From positions 36,020-100,019 of the forward strand of contig CAWUIO010000006.1 of assembly GCA_963922455.1 (NCBI GenBank): a DNA stretch of 64,000 nt, in the 5' to 3' direction. Each line of letters starts with the position of its first letter. Within the stretch, counting starts at the first letter, position 1. The notes under the pieces are model-generated. The model saw only the letters and a list, made by a program, of their open reading frames with translations. It was not told the origin of the DNA and did not search any database. Below are positions 36,254 to 45,218 of this stretch, piece after piece. Source of the stretch: CAWUIO01 sp963922455 (GTDB lineage: Bacteria; Bacteroidota; Bacteroidia; Cytophagales; Microscillaceae). The position numbers and the translations under genes are program-made.

Positions 36254-37102
36254 CTATTGAACCAGTAGCGTATTAATCTTTTCTAGGTCCTGGGTAGAAA
36301 ATGTCTCTTCCTGGAAAATCTTGGTATAGTACATTTCTTTCAGTTGGCTATGATAGCTTTGTAAATCCTTGACAAAGGCTTGATGACTTGCCCTATCCGT
36401 ACCTGAAATTTGAGATAGTCTTTCGTGCAGCATCGCGGCAGGAGCCAGCCATTCCCATTGTTTGAGCAGCTTATTACGTTTGGCCACCTGGGATTCAAAT
36501 TGAGCATTAAGTTGGGCGGCTTCATCATCTATTACCGTAAAGCTGGCGTAGTACCACTTATCAAAATTGGTGGTATCCCCATCATTATAGGCTGGATAAG
36601 CCTTATAAAACTTATCCAAAACAAAAGTCTTGGGCGATTCCCAGTTTTTATCGTTTAAGCTACGTACCGCGTGGATCATCTCGGTACGGTTCGGGAGCGG
36701 CTCTTGGGTTTGGACAAATAAGTTTAATAGCGCTGGGCTTATCAAGGTAAAAACTAGCCAGGTAAAAACTAGCCATAAGACCAAGAGATATAAGGGAGAA
36801 CCTCTTGAAATGCTGGCCTCAGGTTTAGATACTATCTTTATACTAGCCTTATGAGAAGCAAAGAAAAAGCTGGAATACACTTTACTAAAACCCGTATGAC
36901 AAATTGGGGCAATAAGTCCTTGGTTTTGGCAAGAATCACTCAAATGAAAAGAACCGGTTGAATTACGTAGTAAGTCTTCCTGTACCTGGGGGCATGTGTT
37001 GGTGTTATAAATATGATGTAAGGCATGCAAAATCCCGATCATCAGCCCTAAGATGAAATATGGGAGTAATAAACTGGAACTTGTGCGTCTTAAATGCCTC
37101 AT
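36254..37102 (-). CDS. DUF3526-type membrane protein, apparently N-terminally atypical or shortened
   Basis: 282 residues. The C-terminal half (NRTEMIHAVRSLNDKNWESP, NFDKWYYASFTVIDDEAAQL, LSQISGTDRASHQAFVKDLQ) matches my memory of DUF3526 ABC-type permease subunits, which alternate helices with a large extracytoplasmic loop and are usually more than 400 residues. Here the N-terminus has one helix (LLLPYFILGLMIGILHAL), a Cys-containing unfamiliar stretch and a second helix (LYLLVLWLVFTWLVFTLI), so most helices are missing. No ABC ATPase is adjacent. It could be a decayed permease or a specialised short form. Confidence 0.5.
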   Translation of the reverse strand: MRHLRRTSSSLLLPYFILGLMIGILHALHHIYNTNTCPQVQEDLLRNSTGSFHLSDSCQNQGLIAPICHTGFSKVYSSFFFASHKASIKIVSKPEASISRGSPLYLLVLWLVFTWLVFTLISPALLNLFVQTQEPLPNRTEMIHAVRSLNDKNWESPKTFVLDKFYKAYPAYNDGDTTNFDKWYYASFTVIDDEAAQLNAQFESQVAKRNKLLKQWEWLAPAAMLHERLSQISGTDRASHQAFVKDLQSYHSQLKEMYYTKIFQEETFSTQDLEKINTLLVQ

Positions 37103-37197
37103 AGTGGCAAATTAGGACATTAATCAAGCATTTGCAACGGTGTTGCAAATTAATTTTGCTGATTCTTATCTGTTCACCAAACTAATCAGTAAAATAA

Positions 37198-37551
37198 CTA
37201 ACGCAAGACAACTAGAGACCTACTACTTAACTCGGCTACCCGATGCTGCATAAAACAAGTTAGGACATCATCTAAGTGCTTTTGAAATAGAGCCACTAGA
37301 TTGGGGTTTCCCAGGCTTTCCCGACGAATCAGTAAGAGGCTCATAGGGCTCCCATATACCAAGTGGTCCATCCAAAAGTCGGGGTCTTGGGTGATGAGGA
37401 CACGGTTATCGCTATCGGCCCATTGACGGATGGCCTTATCAGTATGTTGGCCATTGTGTAATTGGGAAGGGACCTGTTCTACTGAGAAGTCTTCGGATTC
37501 TAGAAACTCCGCAAGGGACTTCGGTACCGCACTATCTAATAAAAATTTCAT
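37198..37551 (-). CDS. DUF5615 PIN-like toxin
   Basis: 117 residues with the PIN-like DUF5615 pattern: MKFLLDSAVPKSLAEFL (first acidic residue), LITQDPDFWMD (second acidic cluster) and SLLLIRRES. Proteins of this kind are predicted RNases and are paired with DUF433 antitoxins. The start codon overlaps the upstream antitoxin stop by 4 bp (ATGA type), showing translational coupling. Cytoplasmic. Confidence 0.82.
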   Translation of the reverse strand: MKFLLDSAVPKSLAEFLESEDFSVEQVPSQLHNGQHTDKAIRQWADSDNRVLITQDPDFWMDHLVYGSPMSLLLIRRESLGNPNLVALFQKHLDDVLTCFMQHRVAELSSRSLVVLR

Positions 37552-37793
37552 GGAGTATAGGGATAAATAGCTTTACGATCGGCCAGTATGGAAGCGAAGG
37601 CCAAACATGCCCGAATATCCTCTTCCTGAAGTTCAGGATAATCAGAAATGATTTCAGTATTTGTCATTCCAGAAGACAGGAGATCCAGAATATGAGTAAC
37701 ACTCAGTCGGGTATTCCGGATACAGGGTTTGCCGTGGGCAATTTCCGGGTTCATCTGAATACGTTGCATGAGTTCAAAATCGGGGGAAAGCAT
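37548..37793 (-). CDS. DUF433 antitoxin
   Basis: 81 residues of the DUF433 winged-helix type: RIQMNPEIAHGKPCIRNTRLSVTHIL, then LLSSGMTNTEIISDYPELQEEDIRACLAFA. It is the first gene of a type II toxin-antitoxin pair with the DUF5615 toxin. Such antitoxins usually bind their own promoter, which should lie in the 80 bp upstream of 37793. Confidence 0.85.
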   Translation of the reverse strand: MLSPDFELMQRIQMNPEIAHGKPCIRNTRLSVTHILDLLSSGMTNTEIISDYPELQEEDIRACLAFASILADRKAIYPYTP

Positions 37794-37872
37794 ACGATTG
37801 GGTTTATGGACCTAAGGCAAACCAATGTAGTAAATTCCTGGCAAATTAGCCAATCTCCGTTCGTGAAGAATC

Positions 37873-38427
37873 TTATCGTTTCAACATCTTGACCATCATC
37901 CATAAACCTAAGACGGGGGTGAAGGTGAGTAAACCGCTCATGAGCCACTTAGTCCACCATTCTCCCAGCATCCAATCAAACCAGTGTGTATAGAGCACTA
38001 AAATGAGCGCATTGAGATATAAGGTGATGGCCCCAGGGCAAAAGGCCTTGTTCCAACTTTCTTCATGAAAAAGAATAACCACCATCATAATCGAGATGCC
38101 GATACCATAAAGGAGGGCATCCAGCTCCATATTTCCGGAGAATCCTTGAGAAGGATGCACCCATAAAAAGCTGTTTTTTAAGACCATAGCATTAAATGAA
38201 ACAATCATCAACAGCACTACCCCCTTTAAAAAACCTGAGGTAAATAAGTCCTGGGGGCTACCAGCTTCATGCCTCATCTTGCGGGACTTACTGACCGTTT
38301 TTTCAGGCCTTTTGGGAGGAGTCTTGGGAGGGGAAGGGTTGGGGCCGGGAGGGGTACCTGCCCCAAAATCTTCCGCTTGAAAAATATTTTCCTCGGGAAT
38401 AGTCTCAAATAAATCCTTTTCTGTCAT
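37873..38427 (-). CDS. Hypothetical four-helix membrane protein with Pro-rich N-terminus
   Basis: 184 residues. The first 55 are acidic then Pro/Lys-rich (PPGPNPSPPKTPPKRPEK) and likely cytoplasmic. Four hydrophobic helices follow (near LFTSGFLKGVVLLMIVSFN, LLYGIGISIMMVVILF, AITLYLNALILVLYTHWF and LMSGLLTFTPVLGLWMMV). I do not recognise the family. Divergent from the XRE-S24 regulator with 128 bp between, so it may share regulation with it. Confidence 0.65.
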   Translation of the reverse strand: MTEKDLFETIPEENIFQAEDFGAGTPPGPNPSPPKTPPKRPEKTVSKSRKMRHEAGSPQDLFTSGFLKGVVLLMIVSFNAMVLKNSFLWVHPSQGFSGNMELDALLYGIGISIMMVVILFHEESWNKAFCPGAITLYLNALILVLYTHWFDWMLGEWWTKWLMSGLLTFTPVLGLWMMVKMLKR

Positions 38428-38496
38428 GGGCTTACCTAGTCCTTGTTGAATAGTGATGGCTGAAATAATTTGCTAATTAAACATGTTATTGCTAAT

Positions 38497-38508
38497 TTTG
38501 TTAACAAA
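38497..38508. promoter_or_regulatory. 12-bp palindrome TTTGTTAACAAA, candidate operator
   Basis: A perfect palindrome in the divergent region 48 bp before the XRE-S24 gene. A TTGCTAATT direct repeat lies just upstream (about 38470-38478 and 38489-38497). It is a plausible autoregulatory site for the adjacent regulator, by position only. Confidence 0.4.
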
Positions 38509-38555
38509 GCTAGGAAATTTATAGGGAAATTGCCAAATTTTTAACAGGTAATGTC

Positions 38556-39365
38556 ATGTATTTAAGCAAAAATTTAAAATTCCTTCGGGAAAAGAATGGA
38601 AGACAAAGTCAAGAAAACCTTGCTAACTCTCTGGGAATCACCCGAAGTGCTGTTTCCTCCTACGAGGATGGCCGGGCAGAACCCAAATTGGTTGTCATGA
38701 ATAAACTTGCTCAGTATTTCAACATTACCTTAGACCAGCTTCTCAATGTAAATTTGGCCAGTGCTCAAGAAGGGACTTTTCAAAACCCCTCAGAAATAAA
38801 GAAATATGCATCGGCTCAAGGGATGCGGATCCTTACCATTACCGTGGATGCGGAAGATAATGAAAATATTGAGCTAGTCCCCGATAAAGCGGCAGCAGGA
38901 TATACCCGGGGCTATGCCGATACGGAATATTTACAGGAGCTACCCAAATACCAACTCCCCTTTTTACCCAAGGGGCGTACCTACCGCGCTTTTGAAATCA
39001 AAGGGGATTCCATGTTACCCCTAACTTCCGGCTCCATTGTAATTGGGGAGTATGTTAGTGACTGGAACCAACTCAACGACAATACCATGGGTGTCGTGGT
39101 GTCCAAAAACGAAGGGATTGTGTTGAAGAAAATTTACAATAAAATCCAAGACCGGGGAACTTTGCTTTTAAAATCTACCAATATCTCCTACCCCCCTTAT
39201 GAACTCAATGCGGATGAAGTCCTGGAAGTATGGAAATTTTCGGCTTATATAAGTAAAGATATGCCCGAAGAAACCAACACTCTTGCCGATTTGCGCCAAG
39301 CGTTTACCCGTTTGGAAGATGAATTTCGGGAAATTAAACTGGCTTACGAAAAACCCAGAGGCTAA
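38556..39365 (+). CDS. XRE-family regulator with S24 (LexA/CI-type) peptidase domain
   Basis: 269 residues: an HTH of the XRE type (SQENLANSLGITRSAVSSYEDG), a linker with a candidate self-cleavage site KAAAGY (about 111-116), then an S24 fold with the catalytic Ser in IKGDSMLPLTSGS (about 152) and Lys in IVLKKIYN (about 191). Known relatives are repressors inactivated by self-cleavage after a stress signal. Neither phage genes nor a LexA-type SOS set is adjacent. A C-terminal coil (TLADLRQAFTRLEDEFREI) is an addition to the minimal fold. Confidence 0.88.
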   Translation: MYLSKNLKFLREKNGRQSQENLANSLGITRSAVSSYEDGRAEPKLVVMNKLAQYFNITLDQLLNVNLASAQEGTFQNPSEIKKYASAQGMRILTITVDAEDNENIELVPDKAAAGYTRGYADTEYLQELPKYQLPFLPKGRTYRAFEIKGDSMLPLTSGSIVIGEYVSDWNQLNDNTMGVVVSKNEGIVLKKIYNKIQDRGTLLLKSTNISYPPYELNADEVLEVWKFSAYISKDMPEETNTLADLRQAFTRLEDEFREIKLAYEKPRG

Positions 39366-39684
39366 GCCCGTTTTACTTTATTGATGTGTTTCGTCATAGG
39401 GGGGGGCATACCACTCTAGCATTTTTTGCCCGTCTTTTGGCTTCATGGCTCAAGGGGCCCCAGTACCCTCCTTAGGTATCCACTAGGATGCACCTATTGA
39501 CTCTTCTCCATTTTTAGATTTTTTTTTCTAAAACATACAACAAATGAAGTATATTTAAGCCTGATTTCATCCAAAAAACCCATTGCGTTCGCTTAACACT
39601 AATTTAGGAACTTGAACACGCCTAATTTCAAACCTTTTTGCTGTACGTAGCGTTTTTTGTTTGAATTTAATACCCGGGAATTTC
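39366..39684. other. Gene-free region upstream of the gene at 39685
   Basis: 319 bp with A/T runs (including a TTTTTTTTT/TCTAAAA stretch near 39520) and a G8 run near 39400. It should hold the terminator of the regulator gene and the next promoter, but I cannot place either with confidence. Confidence 0.35.
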
Positions 39685-40629
39685 ATGTTTTATAGATTAT
39701 CGGCCTTAGGGGCCTTACTCGGCATTTCATGTTTGTTATTTTGTTTCAAACTTGAAAATGATGCAACTTCAAAAGTTGCGGATCACTCAAATGAAGATCC
39801 CATTAGCTTTAATGATTATTGGTATCAGGGAGAAGCTGAAATAAGCTCTTACAATCTAGAGCAGTTTCGTTACGGGGAGGTTCACCCGGGTAAAGCCGTT
39901 TTGGTATTTGTTACGGAAGATTTTTCGGCTTCAAAACACGTCAAGCTAGATTATCCCCAAAGGAACCCTGAAGACAAGGTTAATGTTTTAAAATTAAATT
40001 TTGTACGGAAGTTTAATACAGGTATTTATCAGTATTCTATTTTACAGTCCATTTTTACTCCGGTTAAAAGAGAGGAGCATCCTCATACCTTAAAAACGAC
40101 TACATCTATTCAAGAATGGTGTGGCCACGTATTTCAACAAGTAGACTTTGACCATGATAAGTTTAACATATCTTCATATTCTTACTTTGAATCGGAGGGC
40201 GATCGGAACTTTGTGCTACCCGATGAAGTTCTTGAAGATGAAATCTGGAACCTAATACGAATTAATCCAGATCTATTACTAAGGGGTTCTTTCAAAATTA
40301 TACCCGGTAGTATGTTATCAAGGTTAATTCATAAGGAGCAAAAGGTAGAAAAAGTAAAAGCTGAACTTAAGGAGTTAGAGAAAGAGGGGCAAATTTATTT
40401 AAGTTATATTTTGGAATATCCACGGAGTCAACGTACTTTGCAGATAAATTTCCAAAAAGATTTTCCGCACAAAATTTTAGGATGGGAAGAGAACCAGGTA
40501 GGGTTGGGCGGAAAACGTTCAGTGACAAAGGCTGAACTTATTAAAACATTGAAAACTGATTACTGGACTAAAAATAAAACGACCGACGGTCAGTTAAGGA
40601 CAAAACTGGGATTGAGTCAGTTTAATTAA
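39685..40629 (+). CDS. Uncharacterised secreted protein (often misnamed septum formation inhibitor Maf)
   Basis: About 314 residues: a short hydrophobic signal with Cys residues (LGISCLLFC), then a Tyr-rich body with SYNLEQFRYGEVHPGKAVLVF, SIQEWCGHVFQQ and IRINPDLLLRGSFKIIP. I recognise this as a conserved Bacteroidota family often labelled Maf by error; it has no Maf nucleotide-pyrophosphatase motifs. The function is unknown. The longest frame begins with TTG at 39661; the ATG at 39685 starts the signal. A strong hairpin terminator follows. Confidence 0.72.
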   Translation: MFYRLSALGALLGISCLLFCFKLENDATSKVADHSNEDPISFNDYWYQGEAEISSYNLEQFRYGEVHPGKAVLVFVTEDFSASKHVKLDYPQRNPEDKVNVLKLNFVRKFNTGIYQYSILQSIFTPVKREEHPHTLKTTTSIQEWCGHVFQQVDFDHDKFNISSYSYFESEGDRNFVLPDEVLEDEIWNLIRINPDLLLRGSFKIIPGSMLSRLIHKEQKVEKVKAELKELEKEGQIYLSYILEYPRSQRTLQINFQKDFPHKILGWEENQVGLGGKRSVTKAELIKTLKTDYWTKNKTTDGQLRTKLGLSQFN

Positions 40630-40649
40630 GTTGTTTGCTAGGTTTCCGC

Positions 40650-40689
40650 AAAAGGCCAGACCGTTGGTTTGGCTCTTTTGTTTTTTTTA
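40650..40689 (+). terminator. Rho-independent terminator (possibly bidirectional)
   Basis: The stem AAAAGGCCAGACC/GGTTTGGCTCTTTT is followed by a G and a T8 run. It is 20 bp past the stop of the plus-strand gene. The A-run on its left could also serve the convergent gene ending at 40709. Confidence 0.8.
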
Positions 40690-40708
40690 TCCTTACCTAA
40701 TTATTTAT

Positions 40709-41029
40709 TTATTCCATTTCTCCCAGATATCTCAAAAATTCTCCACATTCCTCCCAATCTAGGAGCCCGAAATATGAGATATCAGCTAAGCCCACAAAGT
40801 ATAATACTGATTTTTTCCCCATAAGGTTACTTCGCAAGCTAATTTGTCTTTTTTCAAAATCTACGTGAATTAATTCTCCCTCAATTACGTGCCCTTCTTG
40901 AAGATGGAGCCGCAATGCCGGGCTTGGTATAGGGTCTTCTTGCTGAGGCTGTTGCCAGGTTTTTACGTAGGCCTCTAATACTTCCTCAAAACTTTTGGGG
41001 GCCAAAAGAGCTAATGGGTCATTTTCCAT
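40709..41029 (-). CDS. Hypothetical 106-residue protein with possible small beta-barrel
   Basis: An N-terminal helix (KSFEEVLEAYVKTWQQP) is followed by strands LRLHLQEGHVIEGELIHVDF, KRQISLRSN and SVLYFVGLADISYFGL. The latter spacing resembles an LSm/Hfq-like small barrel, but no Hfq signature is present. Cytoplasmic, acidic. Convergent with the gene at 39685. No function can be given. Confidence 0.6.
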   Translation of the reverse strand: MENDPLALLAPKSFEEVLEAYVKTWQQPQQEDPIPSPALRLHLQEGHVIEGELIHVDFEKRQISLRSNLMGKKSVLYFVGLADISYFGLLDWEECGEFLRYLGEME

Positions 41030-41110
41030 GAAAGAATTCTTTTTGTCTCTAAGCTATGACAGAATTATAGGATATACCAATGATTTTTTTAGAGGAAGCC
41101 TACATTTTTT

Positions 41111-41239
41111 GGCTTAGGGATGGAACGGCATGTTTGAGCTCGTGGAGGCCTGCGGGGAAAGGCAGCGAGTAGTGAGAGCCCGACCCGCGCCGGCACCTTT
41201 TGTCTCCTGCCACTATCCTCCCTGGCGCGGGGAAGCCCC
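41111..41239 (-). repeat. 130-bp structured repeat element, copy 8 (sense after the EamA gene)
   Basis: On the minus strand it starts 47 nt after the EamA stop: GGGGCTTCCCCGCGCC, a unique loop, GCGCGGGTCGGGCT, CTCACTACTCGC, and the end TTCCATCCCTAAGCC. It shares with copies 2 and 7 the TTCCCC.../GGGTC subtype at the stem base. Confidence 0.88.
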
Positions 41240-41285
41240 AAGGCTTATCTAGTATGTGTCTTGTGAAATTTGCCAAGAAGTACTC

Positions 41286-42188
41286 CTATGTTGTTTTCGG
41301 TTTACGCCGATAGTCGGGTTGGGAGACTAAAAATACCCCAAATAAAATAAGCAGCCCCATGAAGACCTTGAGCCAAGTGAGCTCTTCTTGCCCCATCGTG
41401 ACCGCAATCAAACTTGTGAGAAAGGGTTGTAAATAAATATAAAAGCCAACCACACTGGCATTTACATATTGCAAGCCCCAGGCATTGAAGAGATAGGCCA
41501 CAAACGTAACCCCTACTACGATGTACACTAAAATCCAAAGGGCATATTCGGGAACTTCTTGCCATTGCACCTCCAACAGCTCGGGCAGGCCGACCGGAAT
41601 CACACCAATACATCCAAATAAGAAAACCCATTTGACTACCGTTAGGGAGTGGTAGCGTCGCATGAGGGGTTTCACCAGGATTAAATACACCCCATAGGAG
41701 CTAGCATTGAGCAAGATTAGTATGTCCCCCAGGGCCGTTTCGGTAGCAAAAGAAAAATCTAAACCGCCAATTAGGAAAAAGGCCCCTAGCCCACCCAGAA
41801 GCATGCCGAGCAATTTAAGCCCGGTTATCTTTTCTTTTAGCACCAGGGCCGAAATACTCAAGATTAAAATGGGCGAACTGGTCATAATAATGGACATATG
41901 AATGGGCGTGGTAAGGGAGAGTCCCTTAAAAAAGAGGAGTTGGTTGAGTATCACCCCGAAGATGGAACAGATAAAGAGTAAGAAATAATCTTTCCGGTTT
42001 TGGATTTTCTCCCGTATGCTCACCCGGTGGATTATCGTGAAAAGAATGGAAGCACCTACTACCCGGAGCACGATAACCCCAAAGGGTTTGACAAACTCTG
42101 GGGTGACAAACTTGGCGATGACATAATTGAGAGAATAAATACACGCTACCGTAAACAAGGCACCGTGTACCAAAAGCATTCGGTTCAT
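41286..42188 (-). CDS. EamA-family (DMT) transporter
   Basis: 300 residues with ten membrane helices in two five-helix repeats. Hallmarks include VIVLRVVGASILFTII, IIMTSSPILILSISALVLKEKIT near the end of repeat 1, and YIYLQPFLTSLIAVTMGQEELTW in repeat 2. Inner-membrane drug/metabolite transporter superfamily; the substrate is unknown. The acylphosphatase gene ends 36 bp upstream of its start, in the same direction. Confidence 0.9.
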   Translation of the reverse strand: MNRMLLVHGALFTVACIYSLNYVIAKFVTPEFVKPFGVIVLRVVGASILFTIIHRVSIREKIQNRKDYFLLFICSIFGVILNQLLFFKGLSLTTPIHMSIIMTSSPILILSISALVLKEKITGLKLLGMLLGGLGAFFLIGGLDFSFATETALGDILILLNASSYGVYLILVKPLMRRYHSLTVVKWVFLFGCIGVIPVGLPELLEVQWQEVPEYALWILVYIVVGVTFVAYLFNAWGLQYVNASVVGFYIYLQPFLTSLIAVTMGQEELTWLKVFMGLLILFGVFLVSQPDYRRKPKTT

Positions 42189-42224
42189 AGATTGGAATCA
42201 TTACCTACCGAATGCCAAGCGGGA

Positions 42225-42497
42225 TCAGTAGGTTATTTCAAAAAATGTATAATTCTTCAAGATTCCGGGCTCGTATACCAGCTTGTCTACTCGGGACAGC
42301 TCGGGACCTTTGCGGCATAGATTTAAAAACTCTTCCAAGATATTCGGAAGGCCTTCCACTTCTACGTATACCCCACCCTTTTCTTCGTTTTTTACAATTC
42401 CTCGAAGATCTAGTGCCTCGGCTTGTTTTTTAACAAATGCCCGGTATCCTACCCCCTGAACCCGTCCACTGACCTGGATTTTATAATGTTTTTTCAT
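42225..42497 (-). CDS. Acylphosphatase
   Basis: 90 residues, full length for the family. The substrate-binding loop is VSGRVQGVGYRAFV with its Arg, and the Asn-containing strand is LRGIVKNEEKGGVYVEVEG (catalytic Asn in VKN). It hydrolyses carboxyl-phosphate bonds such as acetyl phosphate, a possible functional echo of the acetate kinase-PduL fusion but far away. Probably co-transcribed with the downstream EamA gene. Confidence 0.93.
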   Translation of the reverse strand: MKKHYKIQVSGRVQGVGYRAFVKKQAEALDLRGIVKNEEKGGVYVEVEGLPNILEEFLNLCRKGPELSRVDKLVYEPGILKNYTFFEITY

Positions 42498-42624
42498 GGA
42501 CTAATTGGAATACTGTTTTGGGTACCCAAAGATAAATGGCTAGCCTTGTTCTTGGTACTGAACAGCGTTTTTTCCTAAGAAATTCTTCTGATAGTCTTAC
42601 TTAAACTTAATAAACTTAAGATAA

Positions 42625-43039
42625 TTATCCTGAGGTTCCAGAAATATCCTGTTGCCAAGTATAAATTTCTATGGCTTCTTGCCGTCCCTTTAACTCGACG
42701 GGCCCTAGGGAGGTAAAGTATTCTTGATAAGGTACAAATTGTTTGTACACATCCTTATATAGGTAATCTGGGCGATAGTCTTGAAAATTATCATCTCGCT
42801 TCAATCGGTAGCGTACGCTGAGCCACAAGAGTAATTCTCCCACAAAAAAACAAATCGTTATGCCTAGCAAAATCCATAAAGTAGTAGGGTTTTTTATATA
42901 TAGAAAACCTTTGCCCAAAGCTTAGCACCCAGGTAAGGGTAGCAATCATCCCGATAATGATCAAGGTACGGGCCCTTCGTTCTTCCAATTCTAACAAGAA
43001 CCCGAAGTGCCTTTTTTCTAAGCCATTTGTATTTAGCAC
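42625..43039 (-). pseudogene. Frameshifted membrane/adenylate-cyclase-like remnant
   Basis: Two overlapping minus-strand frames make one continuous protein if joined near 42905-42920. The 5' frame gives a charged N-terminus and a helix (RTLIIIGMIATLTWVLSF). The 3' frame gives a second helix (LWILLGITICFFVGELLLW) and ends SLGPVELKGRQEAIEIYTW. That ending is the typical C-terminus of class III nucleotide cyclases, but the cyclase catalytic core between membrane part and tail is absent. So there is both a one-base shift and a large internal deletion. The 5' end overlaps the upstream region of ppk. A sequencing error cannot explain the missing core. Confidence 0.55.
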
Positions 43040-43131
43040 GATACAGTTTAAACAAGTTCAATACGAATTTCCTGAATAATCCCTATATTTCCTCTCAATT
43101 ATTTGCGTATACTGCCCAATCTATCAAAACT

Positions 43132-45213
43132 ATGTCCATGGACCAATCCTATACCTACTTTGATCGAGACCTGAGTTGGTTATCATTCAATTACCGGGTA
43201 TTACAAGAAGCTAAAGACCCCTCCGTTCCCCTGTACGAGCGTATCAATTTCTTATCGATTTACTCCTCAAATTTGGATGAATTTTTCCGGGTACGGGTAG
43301 CAACCCTCAGGACAAGCCTAAAGATTGGCAAAGAGGCCTTTAGCTCCGACCCTAATTTAAAACCAGAAGAACTGCTCCAAAAGATCTTGGAAACGGTGAC
43401 CGCGCAACAAAATGAATTTGGGCAAATCATCACCCAAGACATCTTGCCCAGCTTGCGTGAAAATAACATTGTCCTTTATTACGGCCAAGATCCGGATGAG
43501 AAACATCACCACGCGATCCGGAGCTATTTCCGGAGCAAGGTACTCACCTACCTCCAACCCTTAATTTTAAGCGAAAAGTCGCGCAAGTCTTTTCTCGAAA
43601 ACCGGGCCCTGTATTTTTTGATTGGGCTAAAACGGAAAAATGAGGAAAACCCTCCCATCCAATACGCTATATTGAATATTCCATCCGATCACCTCCCGCG
43701 TTTTTACGAATTACCTTCCCAGGATGGAATACACTACTATATTTTCTTGGACGATGTCATTCGAAATAACTTGGGCCTCATCTTCCCGGGTTATGATATT
43801 CATGGCTGCTACAGTATCAAGCTTAACCGCGATGCCGAATTACACATCGAAAACGAACACGATGGGGACCTTATCAATAAGATCAAAAAGCAATTACAAA
43901 CCCGGGATATCGGGGTTCCGTCCCGTTTTTTGTACGATTTTAATATGACCGATGAGGTACTTGATTTTTTGCTAAAAGAACTTGAGCTCGACCAAGCCGA
44001 TGTCGTACCTGGAGGGAGGTATCACAACCTAAATAATTTAAATAAGCTCCCCAACCCCCATAAGCCTAAATTAAAAGATCGCCCGCTGCCTTCTATTTCT
44101 CACGATGTCTTAGACCAAAACGAGTCCCTTTTTGAAGCCATCGCGGAAAAGGATTACATGCTCCACTTTCCTTATCACTCCTACGATTACGTCCTCCGCT
44201 TTTTTAATGAAGCAGCCATCGACCCTTACGTGTCCGAAATTAAGCTGACCGTTTACCGAGTGGCCGCCGATTCCTTCATCGCCAATGCCTTGATCAGTGC
44301 GGTGCGGAATGGCAAAAAAGTAACCGTATTTGTAGAAGTCAAGGCCCGTTTTGATGAGCAAAACAACCTCAAATGGGCCGAGGCTATGGAAAAAGAAGGG
44401 GTTAAAATTATTTTCAGCATCCCAGGACTGAAAGTTCACGCCAAAGTGGCCTTGGTAATTCGCAAAACTCCCGAAAAACGTCAAGAGTTAGCTTTCTTGG
44501 GCACGGGTAACTTTAATGAGGGAACCGCCAAGATTTACGCCGACCACGGTTTGTTTACGGCCAATCTAGAACTGACCGAAGAACTCAATCATCTTTTCAA
44601 ATACCTCAACAAGCGTAAGGAGATGCCTCCTTTGAAGCACTTGTTAATCTCCCAGTTTAATATTCTGCCTCGCTTCATCGAGTTGATTGATGATCAAATC
44701 CGCCGGGCCAAGGAAGGTAAAACGGCTCGCATGATTATCAAAATCAACAACTTAGAAGACAAGGGCATGATTGATAAGCTCTACGAAGCAGCCGGGGCCG
44801 GAGTTGAGATAGACCTCATCGTACGGGGTATTTCATGCCTCCGCCCAGGGCTTTACCCCAATATCCGGGTGCGGCGCATTGTAGACCGCTTCTTGGAACA
44901 CGCCCGGGCCTTTGTGTTTTTTGATGAGCAAGACTTTCAGCTGTATATGGGTTCGGCCGACTGGATGAAGCGTAACCTCCACCACCGGATCGAGGTAATC
45001 TTCCCGGTTTTGGACGCCCAATTAAAGTCGGAAATCATGCACATGCTCCAACTACAGTTAAACGACAACACCAAAGCCGTGCTGCTGGATGGTGAGCAAA
45101 ACAACATCGCAGTAGCCGCTGAAGCAGGCGCCTCAGCCATCCGCTGCCAGGAAGATTTTTACCAATGGGTCAAAGACCGAATGGATGAAGTCCGCACTAT
45201 TGTAGAAGAATAA
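43132..45213 (+). CDS. ppk1: Polyphosphate kinase 1
   Basis: About 693 residues. Motifs: the N-terminal YFDRDLSWLSFNYRVLQEA, KLTVYRVAADSFI, VEVKARFDEQNNLKWA, the autophosphorylated His in GLKVHAKVALV, GTGNFNEGTAKIYADHG, and YMGSADWMKRNLHHRIEV. It makes inorganic polyphosphate from ATP, reversibly, usually at the inner membrane. The longest frame starts 35 codons earlier at 43027, but the ATG at 43132 sits right before the family N-terminus. No exopolyphosphatase is next to it. A repeat copy begins 6 nt after the stop. Confidence 0.96.
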   Translation: MSMDQSYTYFDRDLSWLSFNYRVLQEAKDPSVPLYERINFLSIYSSNLDEFFRVRVATLRTSLKIGKEAFSSDPNLKPEELLQKILETVTAQQNEFGQIITQDILPSLRENNIVLYYGQDPDEKHHHAIRSYFRSKVLTYLQPLILSEKSRKSFLENRALYFLIGLKRKNEENPPIQYAILNIPSDHLPRFYELPSQDGIHYYIFLDDVIRNNLGLIFPGYDIHGCYSIKLNRDAELHIENEHDGDLINKIKKQLQTRDIGVPSRFLYDFNMTDEVLDFLLKELELDQADVVPGGRYHNLNNLNKLPNPHKPKLKDRPLPSISHDVLDQNESLFEAIAEKDYMLHFPYHSYDYVLRFFNEAAIDPYVSEIKLTVYRVAADSFIANALISAVRNGKKVTVFVEVKARFDEQNNLKWAEAMEKEGVKIIFSIPGLKVHAKVALVIRKTPEKRQELAFLGTGNFNEGTAKIYADHGLFTANLELTEELNHLFKYLNKRKEMPPLKHLLISQFNILPRFIELIDDQIRRAKEGKTARMIIKINNLEDKGMIDKLYEAAGAGVEIDLIVRGISCLRPGLYPNIRVRRIVDRFLEHARAFVFFDEQDFQLYMGSADWMKRNLHHRIEVIFPVLDAQLKSEIMHMLQLQLNDNTKAVLLDGEQNNIAVAAEAGASAIRCQEDFYQWVKDRMDEVRTIVEE

Positions 45214-45218
45214 ATTTA

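Noticed and set aside
39685..40629. Annotation as septum formation inhibitor Maf
   Set aside because: The protein has a signal peptide and none of the Maf nucleotide-binding motifs; the name is a propagated label.
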